From Marinitoga aeolica (GTDB lineage: Bacteria; Thermotogota; Thermotogae; Petrotogales; Petrotogaceae), in the NCBI RefSeq assembly GCF_029910535.1, contig NZ_CP069362.1, positions 682,001 to 746,000 of the forward strand: a DNA stretch of 64,000 bases. The letters are read 5' to 3'. How positions within the stretch are numbered: position 1 is the first letter of the stretch; the number at the start of each line of letters is the position of its first letter. Below are positions 7,348 through 14,845 of this stretch, piece by piece. A model generated the notes under the pieces. The model made no database searches. It saw nothing but the letters and a program-made list of their open reading frames with translations, and was not told where the DNA came from. The position numbers were made by a program, and so were the translations under genes.

Positions 7348-8501
7348 TTTAACACCTCCAATATTTTTTCATCATCAAGTTCAAAACCTTTTTCAATCAA
7401 CCAACTATCATTAAAAATTTTTGTCAAATAATTTCTTCCTCCATCCGGAAAAATTATTGCAATCTTTTTATTTTTTATCTCTCTTTTTTTAAGATATTTT
7501 ATCGCTCCAAATAATGCTGCTCCAGAAGAGCCACCAACCAATATACCTTCTCTTTTAGCTAAAAATCTTGTCATAGAAAATGATTCTTGATCACTTACGA
7601 CGATCATATCATCTATCAAATCAAGCTCTATTGTTTCTGGAATTATATCTTCTCCAATTCCCTCGACGAAATATGATTTTGCTTTCTTTAATGCCTTTTC
7701 AAAACTCATACCTTTTTTCACAAAATTATATACAGATCCAACAGGATCAATTCCTATTATTTTTGTATTTCCTTTTTCTTTAAAATATTTTGAAATACCT
7801 GTTATTGTACCTCCTGTACCTGCACCAACAAAAATATAATCTAAAATTCCATTAAATTGGTTCCATAATTCTGGAGCTGTTATATTATAATGAGATTCCG
7901 GGTTATATTTATTAAAATATTGATTAGGGATATACGCATATATGTTTGGTTTAATATTTTGAGTCAGTATAGATTTTAATTCATTTAATTTATTACTATT
8001 CACCAGAGTCTGTACATAATTAACTAATTTTTCTATTTCATCATATTTAAGTTTTTTATTTTCTTTCCAGATTAATTTTGCTATAACTTCTGAAACTTTA
8101 TAATACGAATTTGGATTATCCGGTTTTACTTCAGTTGGTGTTCTCACAACAAATGCTCCATATGCTTTTAATAGCAATTCTTTTTCAATGCTTATTTTTG
8201 AAGGCATTGTAAAAATTAACTTATTTCCTTTTTTAGTACCATAAAGTGCTAACCCAACCCCTGTATTTCCAGATGTAGGCTCCACAATTATAGTATCTTC
8301 ATTAATTTTACCCTTCTCATTAGCTCTTTCTAACAAATAAACTCCCATTCTATCTTTTATACTTCCTCCAGGATTTAAATATTCTACTTTTGCATATAAT
8401 TCATTATTTATATTAAAATAAGATTCAATTTTATTTAATCTTAAAATCGGTGTATTTCCTATCATTTCAAAAACATTATTGCAAATTTTTTCTTTTCCCA
8501 T
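7344..8501 (-). CDS. mccA: Cystathionine beta-synthase / cysteine synthase family enzyme (MccA-like) with an insertion
   Basis: 385 residues, fold type II PLP enzyme. The PLP lysine is K49 in GGSIKDRMG, the substrate loop is EPTSGNTGVGLA (residues 74-85), and the phosphate-binding glycine loop is VGAGTGGTITG. The downstream SESHYN-type region resembles cystathionine beta-synthases rather than plain cysteine synthases. Residues about 145-185 are an extra Lys-rich helical insertion not present in typical 305-330-residue relatives. The start is ATG at 8501, eight bases after GGAGG, not the GTG just upstream. First gene of a coupled three-gene operon with its own promoter. Confidence 0.9.
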   Translation of the reverse strand: MGKEKICNNVFEMIGNTPILRLNKIESYFNINNELYAKVEYLNPGGSIKDRMGVYLLERANEKGKINEDTIIVEPTSGNTGVGLALYGTKKGNKLIFTMPSKISIEKELLLKAYGAFVVRTPTEVKPDNPNSYYKVSEVIAKLIWKENKKLKYDEIEKLVNYVQTLVNSNKLNELKSILTQNIKPNIYAYIPNQYFNKYNPESHYNITAPELWNQFNGILDYIFVGAGTGGTITGISKYFKEKGNTKIIGIDPVGSVYNFVKKGMSFEKALKKAKSYFVEGIGEDIIPETIELDLIDDMIVVSDQESFSMTRFLAKREGILVGGSSGAALFGAIKYLKKREIKNKKIAIIFPDGGRNYLTKIFNDSWLIEKGFELDDEKILEVLK

Positions 8502-8539
8502 CACATTATCCTCCTTGTTATTTTTTTAACTTTCTAATT

Positions 8540-8556
8540 CAGATAAATTTTATCTG
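8540..8556. promoter_or_regulatory. Palindrome over the mccA transcription start (candidate operator)
   Basis: CAGATAA-ATT-TTATCTG, a 7-bp perfect inverted repeat, sits immediately downstream of the -10 box at the predicted +1. A repressor bound here would block initiation. The binding protein is unknown. Confidence 0.45.
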
Positions 8557-8560
8557 TTTT

Positions 8561-8589
8561 ATTTTATCAAATTAGACAAAAAAAGTCAA
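8561..8589 (-). promoter_or_regulatory. mccA operon promoter
   Basis: Minus-strand TTGACT (8584-8589) and TAAAAT (8561-8566), 17-base spacing, about 55 bases before the start codon. The rest of the 270-base gap between mccA and metI holds the metI terminator and no further ORF. Confidence 0.75.
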
Positions 8590-8748
8590 GATTAAATATG
8601 TAACAAATTACTTCTTTAAAAAATTCATAGATATTAATAACTGTTATATAGAAAATTGTTGTAAAATAATCTCAGATCTTCCTTTTAAAGCCTTATTATC
8701 AAAATTATCATCCTTTATATTTTTAGTATAGACTTTATCAATACCCTA

Positions 8749-8779
8749 AAATAACTGCATCCAACTGGATGCAGTTATT
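8749..8779 (-). terminator. Terminator after metI
   Basis: A stem AATAACTGCATCC/GGATGCAGTTATT begins inside the metI stop codon and runs into TTTTA on the minus strand. It ends the metQNI transcript. Confidence 0.8.
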
Positions 8780-9425
8780 GATTTATATCTATTATCTTTT
8801 CAATTTTCATTCCTACAAATTGTATTATCTGAGTAATTAAAATTAAAATAATTAAATCATACATTAAAATATCAAATCTAAACCTTTGATATCCATAATT
8901 TATTGCCATAGCCCCTAATCCACCTGCTCCAACCGCACCTGCTATGGCAGTATAAGTTATAAGATTTATTAACAATAAAGTTATATTAGCAACTATTTTC
9001 GGCAATGTTTCTGGAATAAGAATTTTCACTATAAACTCAAAATTATTCATACCCAATGTATGTGCAGTATCAATCATTTCTTTCGGTAATGAATTAAAAG
9101 TACTTTCACTTAATCTTGCCATAAAGGGTATAGCGGCAATAGTTAAAGATACTATTGCTGACTTAGGACCAATTATTGTTCCTACTATTAATTTTGTTAA
9201 TGGTATAATCAAAACAATTAATATAATAAAAGGTATAGATCGAAATATGTTTATAATTACATCAAAGATCCTATATATAACTTTTGATATTTTAAGTTGA
9301 CTAATGGATGTTAAATATAGTATTATCCCTAAGGGAATTCCAAAAATAACACTTAAAAAACCAGAAAAAAATGTCATATATACTGTTTCTAATGTTGCTT
9401 TAATTAATTCATTTAAAATATTCAA
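8775..9425 (-). CDS. metI: Methionine ABC transporter permease MetI
   Basis: 216 residues, five predicted membrane segments, normal length. The coupling-loop motif for the ATPase is FIVKILIPETLPKI near residue 145. The IAGAVGAGGLGAMAINYGYQRF end is typical of MetI proteins. The start is a TTG overlapping the metN stop codon (TTGA), with GGAGG ten bases upstream. Last gene of metQ-metN-metI, followed by a terminator. Works with MetN and MetQ to import methionine across the cytoplasmic membrane. Confidence 0.95.
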   Translation of the reverse strand: MNILNELIKATLETVYMTFFSGFLSVIFGIPLGIILYLTSISQLKISKVIYRIFDVIINIFRSIPFIILIVLIIPLTKLIVGTIIGPKSAIVSLTIAAIPFMARLSESTFNSLPKEMIDTAHTLGMNNFEFIVKILIPETLPKIVANITLLLINLITYTAIAGAVGAGGLGAMAINYGYQRFRFDILMYDLIILILITQIIQFVGMKIEKIIDINQ

Positions 9426-10396
9426 AGTCTTAGCACCTCCAAAGCATAAACATATTCTCTTAAATCATTTATAAACTCACTTGTTTTTTCTCCTTCTATT
9501 TCCAAAATTAGTTTACCAAAAGGTGCATTTTTGAAATCTTCTATCTTTCCATATAATATGTTAAATATAATGTCATATTTTTTAGAAATTTTATTTAATA
9601 TGGGTTTTCCAACACTTTCACCATAAAAAATAACTTTTATTATCTTTCCATTTTTAAATTTTAACTTACTATAATTATAATTGATATCTTTATAAAATTC
9701 TTTATTTAATTCTTCTTCAAATTCAGAAAAAAATCTATAAACTTCACCAAAATAATGAACTTTACCATTTTTTAAATATAAAATTTTATCGCAAATTCTC
9801 TTTATTACATCCATCTCATGCGTTACTATAATTGTTGAAATTTTCATATCTTGGTTTATTTTTAATATTAATTCAAGAATTTTTTCGGTAGTTTTAGGAT
9901 CAAGTGCCGATGTTGGTTCATCTAAAAATAAAATATCGGGATTGGAAACTATTGCCCTTGCAATTGAAACTCTCTGTTTTTCACCACCCGACAAATGTGC
10001 TGGAAACGCATTTTTTCTATGTTCAAGCCCTACTTTCTTTATAATATTAGATACTTTTTCCTCTATCTCATTTTCCTTATTTAAAATTAAAGGCAATGAT
10101 ATATTTTCAAAAACTGTTTTTCTTGACAATAAATTATAATGTTGAAAAGCCACTCCTATTTTTTTTCTAATATTCCTTAATTCCTTCCTTGATAATTGAG
10201 TTATATTAATATCATTAAATAAAATTTCACCTTGAGGTTTTTCAAGCAAATTCAATGCTTTCAATAAAGAGGACTTCCCAGCACCGGAAAGTCCAATAAT
10301 TCCCAATATTTCACCTTTTTCTAATTTAAAACTTATATCTTTTAATACATAATTTTTCCCATCATATGTAAGATTTAAATTCTTCACTTCAAGCAA
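9422..10396 (-). CDS. metN: Methionine ABC transporter ATP-binding protein MetN
   Basis: 324 residues. Walker A is GLSGAGKSS, the Q-loop is AFQHYNLL, the signature is LSGGEKQR, Walker B is ILFLDEPTSALD and the switch histidine is VTHEMD. The C-terminal 80 residues are a NIL domain, which binds methionine and mediates trans-inhibition in characterised MetN proteins. The TTG at 10396 is preferred over the GTG at 10405, because the latter lies one base after the Shine-Dalgarno GGAG. Co-transcribed with metQ (22-base gap). Confidence 0.95.
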   Translation of the reverse strand: MLEVKNLNLTYDGKNYVLKDISFKLEKGEILGIIGLSGAGKSSLLKALNLLEKPQGEILFNDINITQLSRKELRNIRKKIGVAFQHYNLLSRKTVFENISLPLILNKENEIEEKVSNIIKKVGLEHRKNAFPAHLSGGEKQRVSIARAIVSNPDILFLDEPTSALDPKTTEKILELILKINQDMKISTIIVTHEMDVIKRICDKILYLKNGKVHYFGEVYRFFSEFEEELNKEFYKDINYNYSKLKFKNGKIIKVIFYGESVGKPILNKISKKYDIIFNILYGKIEDFKNAPFGKLILEIEGEKTSEFINDLREYVYALEVLRL

Positions 10397-10418
10397 TTTA
10401 TTCACTCTCCTTAAAAAG

Positions 10419-11210
10419 TTAAAAAGTTGGAACTACAGCTCCTTTGTATTTTTCAATTATAAAGTTTTTAACCTTTTCAGTTTGAAGTATTGAAATTAAT
10501 TCTTTAATTATTTCATTATCTTCATTTTTCTTTTTTACAGCTATTATATTTGCATATGGTGAATTGGCATTTTCTATAAATATTGCATCTTTTAATGGAT
10601 TTAATCCATTTTCTATTGCATAATTTGTATTTATTACAGCTCCAACCACAGAAGCATCTTCCTTATATGTTCTTGGCAAATATGCAGCATCCAATTCAAC
10701 AAAAGTCAAATTATACTTATTTTCTTCGATATCATTAATAGTAACTTTTAAAGAATTTGTATTTTTTAACTTTATTAATCCATTTTCTTGTAATAACAAT
10801 AATGCTCTTCCTTCATTTGTTGCATCATTTGGAATTACTACTTTATCACCGGATTTAAATTCTTTTATTGGTTTTTTAGAATAAAATCCCATAGGTTCAA
10901 CATGGATTTTTGCAATTGATATTAAATCTTTATATCCTTTGTTTTTTGAAAATTCTTCTAAATAGGGTATATGTTGAAAATAATTCGCATCAATTTGTTC
11001 TTCTTCCAAAGCTATATTTGGCTGTACATAATCATTAAAAATAACAATTTCCAATTTATACCCTGTCTTTTTTTCAAAATCGTCCTTAACAAATTCAAGA
11101 ATTTCCGCGTGAGGAACAGCTGTTGCACCAATTTTTAACACCTTTTCTTCCTTTGAACAACCAAAAAGCACTAATACTAACAATAGTATGAAAATACCTA
11201 ACTTTTTCAC
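10419..11210 (-). CDS. metQ: Methionine-binding lipoprotein MetQ
   Basis: 263 residues of the NlpA/MetQ family. A lipoprotein signal with lipobox LFGC puts the modified cysteine near residue 18. The mature protein opens with the LKIGATAVPHAEILEFVKDD strand-helix typical of MetQ. Binding-protein landmarks include DANYFQHIPYLEEF and PNDATNEGRALLLL. The start is GTG at 11210, eight bases after GGAGG. First structural gene of the operon and preceded by a long regulated leader (11237-11436), which makes methionine the most likely ligand. Confidence 0.93.
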   Translation of the reverse strand: MKKLGIFILLLVLVLFGCSKEEKVLKIGATAVPHAEILEFVKDDFEKKTGYKLEIVIFNDYVQPNIALEEEQIDANYFQHIPYLEEFSKNKGYKDLISIAKIHVEPMGFYSKKPIKEFKSGDKVVIPNDATNEGRALLLLQENGLIKLKNTNSLKVTINDIEENKYNLTFVELDAAYLPRTYKEDASVVGAVINTNYAIENGLNPLKDAIFIENANSPYANIIAVKKKNEDNEIIKELISILQTEKVKNFIIEKYKGAVVPTF

Positions 11211-11236
11211 TACAAACACCTCCTGATAAAATTTTT

Positions 11237-11270
11237 AAAAAAATAAGGCCGGTTATTTTCATAACCGGCC
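11237..11270 (-). terminator. Attenuator terminator in the metQ leader
   Basis: A perfect 10-bp stem GGCCGGTTAT (11261-11270) / ATAACCGGCC (11247-11256) with loop GAAA, followed by TTATTTTTTT. It lies between the promoter and metQ, so it must be conditionally bypassed. Confidence 0.93.
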
Positions 11271-11342
11271 TTCTCAATTAATTCCACTCAGCACGAAAAC
11301 AGAGTGGCATTAATCTTCCTTAGAGAAGACCTTACATGCCAC
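11267..11342 (-). promoter_or_regulatory. Mutually exclusive antiterminator / anti-antiterminator hairpins of the metQ leader
   Basis: Fold A pairs GTGGCAT (11336-11342) with ATGCCAC (11304-11310) and, inside it, GGTCTTC (11325-11331) with GAAGATT (11312-11318). That leaves the terminator free. Fold B pairs CCACTC (11302-11307) with GAGTGG (11284-11289), nested in GGTCTTCTC (11323-11331) with GAGAAGGCC (11267-11275). Fold B uses the 5' arm of the terminator, so the two folds exclude each other. All pairings are seen in the sequence; the regulatory reading is inferred. Confidence 0.75.
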
Positions 11343-11392
11343 ATCATCATATGTACTTTATATAACCTTTCTAAATTTTTACTTAATTTCAT
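11288..11392 (-). CDS. Leader peptide with three consecutive Met codons (metQNI attenuation)
   Basis: A 34-codon ORF: ATG at 11392, TGA ending at 11288. A GGGTGAT ribosome site is spaced normally before the ATG. Residues 12-20 read KVHMMMWHV, so Met codons 15-17 (11342-11350) are in a row just before the first leader hairpin arm. The stop codon lies within the GAGTGG arm of the antiterminator. This is the arrangement of classical leader peptides such as TrpL and HisL, here in front of a methionine transporter. Too short for routine gene callers. Translation is inferred. Confidence 0.75.
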   Translation of the reverse strand: MKLSKNLERLYKVHMMMWHVRSSLRKINATLFSC

Positions 11393-11442
11393 AATATCAC
11401 CCGAATATAATTTTTTTGCATTCCAATTTATAATTTTTTTGT

Positions 11443-11472
11443 ATTCTAACATATATACTTTTTTATTGTCAA
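11443..11472 (-). promoter_or_regulatory. metQNI promoter
   Basis: Minus-strand TTGACA (11467-11472) and TAGAAT (11443-11448) with an 18-base spacer. Predicted transcription start is near 11436, giving a leader of about 225 bases before metQ. Confidence 0.8.
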
Positions 11473-11511
11473 GTAAACAAAAGAGTATTAAAGTAAATAA
11501 AATGTAAATGG

Positions 11512-11537
11512 AAAAGAGCTGAAAAATCAGCTCTTTT
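11512..11537 (-). terminator. Intrinsic terminator between kamA and the metQ promoter
   Basis: Stem AAAAGAGCTGA/TCAGCTCTTTT with a four-base loop. It directly follows the stop codon of the small coding remnant at 11539 and lies about 190 bases beyond kamA. Confidence 0.75.
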
Positions 11538-11538
11538 C

Positions 11539-11604
11539 TTATGGATAAACTCTGTATAATATTCTTGCAAAAGGAATTGCTTCATATAAAAAGAAATTAA
11601 AACC
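11539..11604 (-). pseudogene. Possible 3' remnant of a lost gene
   Basis: On the minus strand a 21-codon frame ending FLYEAIPFARILYRVYP-stop lies immediately before a terminator and is closed upstream by a TAA. Its composition looks protein-like and its position is right for a gene end, but no start codon or ribosome site remains and I do not recognise the parent. The remainder of 11605-11728 shows nothing I can name. Confidence 0.3.
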
Positions 11605-11728
11605 TTAATTTTAATGATTTTATTGTTTGTGAAATGTTTTTCTTATTTATTCTCAAATATATAATGGACAAATTATTATACTAAGAAACTAATTTCCGGC
11701 AACAATCCAGGAGATCTATCATAACCTT

Positions 11729-12841
11729 TTATTTTAGTATATTATCAATAATATATTCTTCAACTAAGTCTTTATAATCATCAAGCCAATATGCATTTGG
11801 ATTCCTTTTATAAACCATAATTTTACCAGCATTTTTAAGATCATGTGCTCTTTGATATCTAAATATGATGTGTTCTTTAGTAAGAGCAGCTACTTCTATT
11901 TTTCCCGTTTCATGAGACATAGCAAATCTCGCTCTTTTTGCAAGACCAGAGACATTCATTATTGCTTTAAGAAATATTTGATATCCTTCTTCTATTGGAA
12001 CAGCAAATGGTTTATTACCAGCAACAGGCCTTCCTTGGAACACATAATATGGCGGCACACCTATAAATGATAGTTTTTTAAACAATTCCATCAATGTTTT
12101 CCAATCGGCATTTACTCCTTTGATCAAAGGTGTTTGATTGGCCAATATCGCACCTGCTTTTAATAATTTATTTATTGCTTTTATAGATACATCTGTAATT
12201 TCATTAGGATGATTAAATTGAGTCATAATATATATCTTTTTTTCATCAGTAGAATATTTTTTTATCATTTCAATTAATTCCGGATCATCTATTACTCTAT
12301 ATGGGTTAAAAGCAAGCATTTTTGAACCTATTCTAACTATTTGAACGTGTTCAATTCCTCTAATTTGTTTAATAATATTTTCTAATTTTTTTGTAGATAA
12401 TAATAATGGGTCTCCACCTGTTAATAATACATTAGTTATTTCTTTGTGTTGTTTGATATATTCTAAATCTTCACTTACATCTCTAACTACTTCTTCACCA
12501 ATATTTATAAATAATCTTTTTCTGAAACAAAATCTACAAAATCCCCCACAAACATCATTTACCAAAAGCAAAGCTGTATCTCTGTATTTGTGTTGCAGTC
12601 CTTTACTTATGGTATATGATTTTTCATTTGAAGCATCTAATCTTCCCCATTCTTCTAATTCATCAACTTGTGGAATAATAAGCTTTCTTATTGGATCATC
12701 AGGATCCTCCCAATTAATTAAACTTAAATAATAATCATTTGCTCTAAACTTGTATTTTTTTGTAACTTTCTTTAATTCGTTTCTCTCTTCTTGGTTTAAT
12801 TGCTCTACTTTGTCAATATCAATTATATACTTTACACTCAA
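11729..12841 (-). CDS. KamA-family radical SAM protein (lysine 2,3-aminomutase-like)
   Basis: 370 residues. The radical SAM cluster motif is CGGFCRFCFRKR near residue 97-108, and LLTGGDPLLLSTKKLE follows as the SAM-binding glycine region. The ending with PNAYWLDDYKDLVEEY is typical of the family. Family members interconvert alpha- and beta-lysine or modify EF-P lysine. This one is shorter than clostridial lysine 2,3-aminomutase (about 415) and lacks neighbours such as EF-P, EpmA or lysine-fermentation genes, so the substrate is open. The start is TTG, well spaced from AAAGGAGGAGG; the nearer ATG is out of frame. The 220-base region upstream holds no gene. Confidence 0.85.
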   Translation of the reverse strand: MSVKYIIDIDKVEQLNQEERNELKKVTKKYKFRANDYYLSLINWEDPDDPIRKLIIPQVDELEEWGRLDASNEKSYTISKGLQHKYRDTALLLVNDVCGGFCRFCFRKRLFINIGEEVVRDVSEDLEYIKQHKEITNVLLTGGDPLLLSTKKLENIIKQIRGIEHVQIVRIGSKMLAFNPYRVIDDPELIEMIKKYSTDEKKIYIMTQFNHPNEITDVSIKAINKLLKAGAILANQTPLIKGVNADWKTLMELFKKLSFIGVPPYYVFQGRPVAGNKPFAVPIEEGYQIFLKAIMNVSGLAKRARFAMSHETGKIEVAALTKEHIIFRYQRAHDLKNAGKIMVYKRNPNAYWLDDYKDLVEEYIIDNILK

Positions 12842-13064
12842 TGCATCCTCCTCCTTTCAAAGTTATTTAACGAAAAAAATGAACTCTTTTTAGAGTCTTA
12901 TTTGTAGACAATACACAAAATAAAATATTCAAAATAATATTCGTTTATATGATTTTTTATATTTCATTTTCCAACAATTTGCGGCTTTTTAAGGATAAGT
13001 GTCATTTCAGATAGAGTTAATAAAGAAGGAATATGAGGTTACACATATATTATAACATATAAAA

Positions 13065-13832
13065 TTAATATTCAAAAATAACTTGAGGTTTGTTTTTTAT
13101 AGGATGATAGGTTATTATACAATCTATATCATATATTTCTTTCATTATTTTTTGTGTTATTACTTCTTCTGGTTTACCATGATATTTTATAATACCTTCT
13201 TTAAAGATATATATTCTATCAGAATATAGAGAGGCTAAATTAATATCATGAAATATAGAAAGAATACTTTTATTTTTTTGAATAGATTCATTTTTTACCA
13301 TTCTTACTAATTGTTGTGTATATCCCGGATCAATTTGTGAAACAAATTCATCCAGTAATAATACATTAGTATCTTGAGCTAATGCTCTCGTTAACATTAC
13401 CCTTTGTTTTTCACCACCACTTAAATAATTATATATTCTATCCTTAAATTTTAGCGTGTCTGTCTTTTCCATTATCTTATTTAAAAATTCATACTCTCTT
13501 CTTGAAAACAATGTTTCATATGGTATTCTGCCTGAAGAAATAATGCTTTCTACTGTAAAATCAAAGGAAGTATAAAATTCTTGAGGAACAACAGAAATTT
13601 CTTTAAATAACTCTTTTTTAGAATATTTTTCTATATTTTTATCATTTATAATAATTTTGCCTTTATCTTTTTTTTCTATCATAGTTAATAACTTTAACAC
13701 TGTAGTTTTACCAGAACCATTAGGACCTATAATTGATACAAATTCCCCTTTTTCAACATATAATTCATCAATATATAATGTAAAATGATTATTATATGAA
13801 AATTTTAGATCTTTCATTTCAATTATTCTCAT
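13065..13832 (-). CDS. btuD: Cobalamin/siderophore-type ABC transporter ATP-binding protein (BtuD-like)
   Basis: 255 residues. Walker A is GPNGSGKTT, the signature is YLSGGEKQR, Walker B is VLLLDEFVSQID and the switch is FHDINLASLYSDR, all of the FecE/BtuD subclass. Its start overlaps the end of btuC by four bases. Substrate assignment rests on the cobalamin riboswitch at the head of the operon. Without that, iron-chelate import would be equally possible. Confidence 0.9.
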   Translation of the reverse strand: MRIIEMKDLKFSYNNHFTLYIDELYVEKGEFVSIIGPNGSGKTTVLKLLTMIEKKDKGKIIINDKNIEKYSKKELFKEISVVPQEFYTSFDFTVESIISSGRIPYETLFSRREYEFLNKIMEKTDTLKFKDRIYNYLSGGEKQRVMLTRALAQDTNVLLLDEFVSQIDPGYTQQLVRMVKNESIQKNKSILSIFHDINLASLYSDRIYIFKEGIIKYHGKPEEVITQKIMKEIYDIDCIITYHPIKNKPQVIFEY

Positions 13833-14845
13833 ATTTTTCTTCCTCTTTTCATAATAATGATAAAAATAGGAGTTCCTACTAATGATGTTGTTACACCAAT
13901 AGGTAACTCTGTAGGTCTAAACAAATATCTTGAAAATAAATCTGCAAATCCTAAAAATATTCCACCATATATTAAAGAGCCTATTGTAGAATAATAAATA
14001 TTAGGACCTGTAAACTTTCTCACGAGATGTGGAATTATTAATCCAACAAAACCAATTATCCCTGCTTTTGAAACAACTACAGAAACAGCAAATATATTTA
14101 TAGTCAATACTAATAATTTTATTTTTTCAGGATTTATTCCTGAAAAAATAGATATATCATCACCCATAGCAACAACTTCTATATGTTTTTTGAAAATGAA
14201 ATTAATTAATACTTGAAGAATTAAAAATATACTTAAAATTATTAAATCTGACCAAACAATGTTTCCTGTACTACCCATAAGCCAAAAATTTACATGTAAC
14301 AAATTTTGCCAGAATAAAACAGTAAATAAAGTTGAAATTGAATTAAATACAAATCCTACAATAACACCACTTAATATTAGTGATACAACAGGAATTTTTC
14401 TACCTTCTTTTGCAAGAGCAAAGGCTATCCCTGTTGCTATTAAAGCAGATAAAAATGCAAAAGTTTCTATCCCAAAAGGTAAATTTATTCCATATACACT
14501 TTTTAATGCAGTATATATAACAGCACCAAAACTTGCTCCAGATGAAATACCAATAATAAATGGATCGGCAAGTGGATTTTTTATTATCATTTGAAAGTCA
14601 TTACCAGCTATTGCGAGAATAGCTCCTATTAATATAGTTCCAATTACCCTCGGTAATCTCAAATTGAATATTATTCTATCATATAATACATTATCTGACT
14701 TATTTAAAAAGGATGACATTACATCTTTAAAAGGAATTTTTACCGTCCCTAATGATGTGAATATTATTATTGATAAAAATACAAAAATAACCCCCAACAA
14801 AAGGGAAAAAATCGGGGAGAACTTCCCCGAAATTATTTTTTTCAT
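13829..14845 (-). CDS. btuC: FecCD/BtuC-family ABC transporter permease
   Basis: 338 residues with nine to ten hydrophobic segments. Family landmarks are LRLPRVIGTILIGAILAIAG near residue 62, NPLADPFIIGISSGASFGA, and VSKAGIIGFVGLIIPHLVRK near residue 255, which contacts the ATPase. The ATG overlaps the btuF stop (ATGA). Codons 5-13 encode an RNA hairpin followed by T6 that looks like an intrinsic terminator (see 14806-14830). Forms the membrane channel for vitamin B12 with BtuD and BtuF. Confidence 0.92.
   Translation of the reverse strand: MKKIISGKFSPIFSLLLGVIFVFLSIIIFTSLGTVKIPFKDVMSSFLNKSDNVLYDRIIFNLRLPRVIGTILIGAILAIAGNDFQMIIKNPLADPFIIGISSGASFGAVIYTALKSVYGINLPFGIETFAFLSALIATGIAFALAKEGRKIPVVSLILSGVIVGFVFNSISTLFTVLFWQNLLHVNFWLMGSTGNIVWSDLIILSIFLILQVLINFIFKKHIEVVAMGDDISIFSGINPEKIKLLVLTINIFAVSVVVSKAGIIGFVGLIIPHLVRKFTGPNIYYSTIGSLIYGGIFLGFADLFSRYLFRPTELPIGVTTSLVGTPIFIIIMKRGRKI
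14806..14830 (-). terminator. Terminator-like hairpin inside the start of btuC
   Basis: TCGGGGA (14824-14830 on the plus strand as TCCCCGA) and its partner (14812-14818) form a 7-bp stem with loop AGTTC, followed on the minus strand by TTTTTT. It sits within codons 5-14 of btuC, so any termination would reduce btuC and btuD relative to btuF. Confidence 0.5.

Noticed and set aside
11237-11436. SAM-I riboswitch or Met T-box in the metQ leader
   Set aside because: None of the SAM-I conserved blocks is present on the minus strand, and there is no T-box sequence (GGTGG-type) or specifier domain. The leader-peptide reading fits better.
11729-12841. EF-P lysine aminomutase EpmB
   Set aside because: Possible by family, but neither EF-P nor EpmA is nearby and the length is between EpmB and lysine 2,3-aminomutase, so no symbol is assigned.
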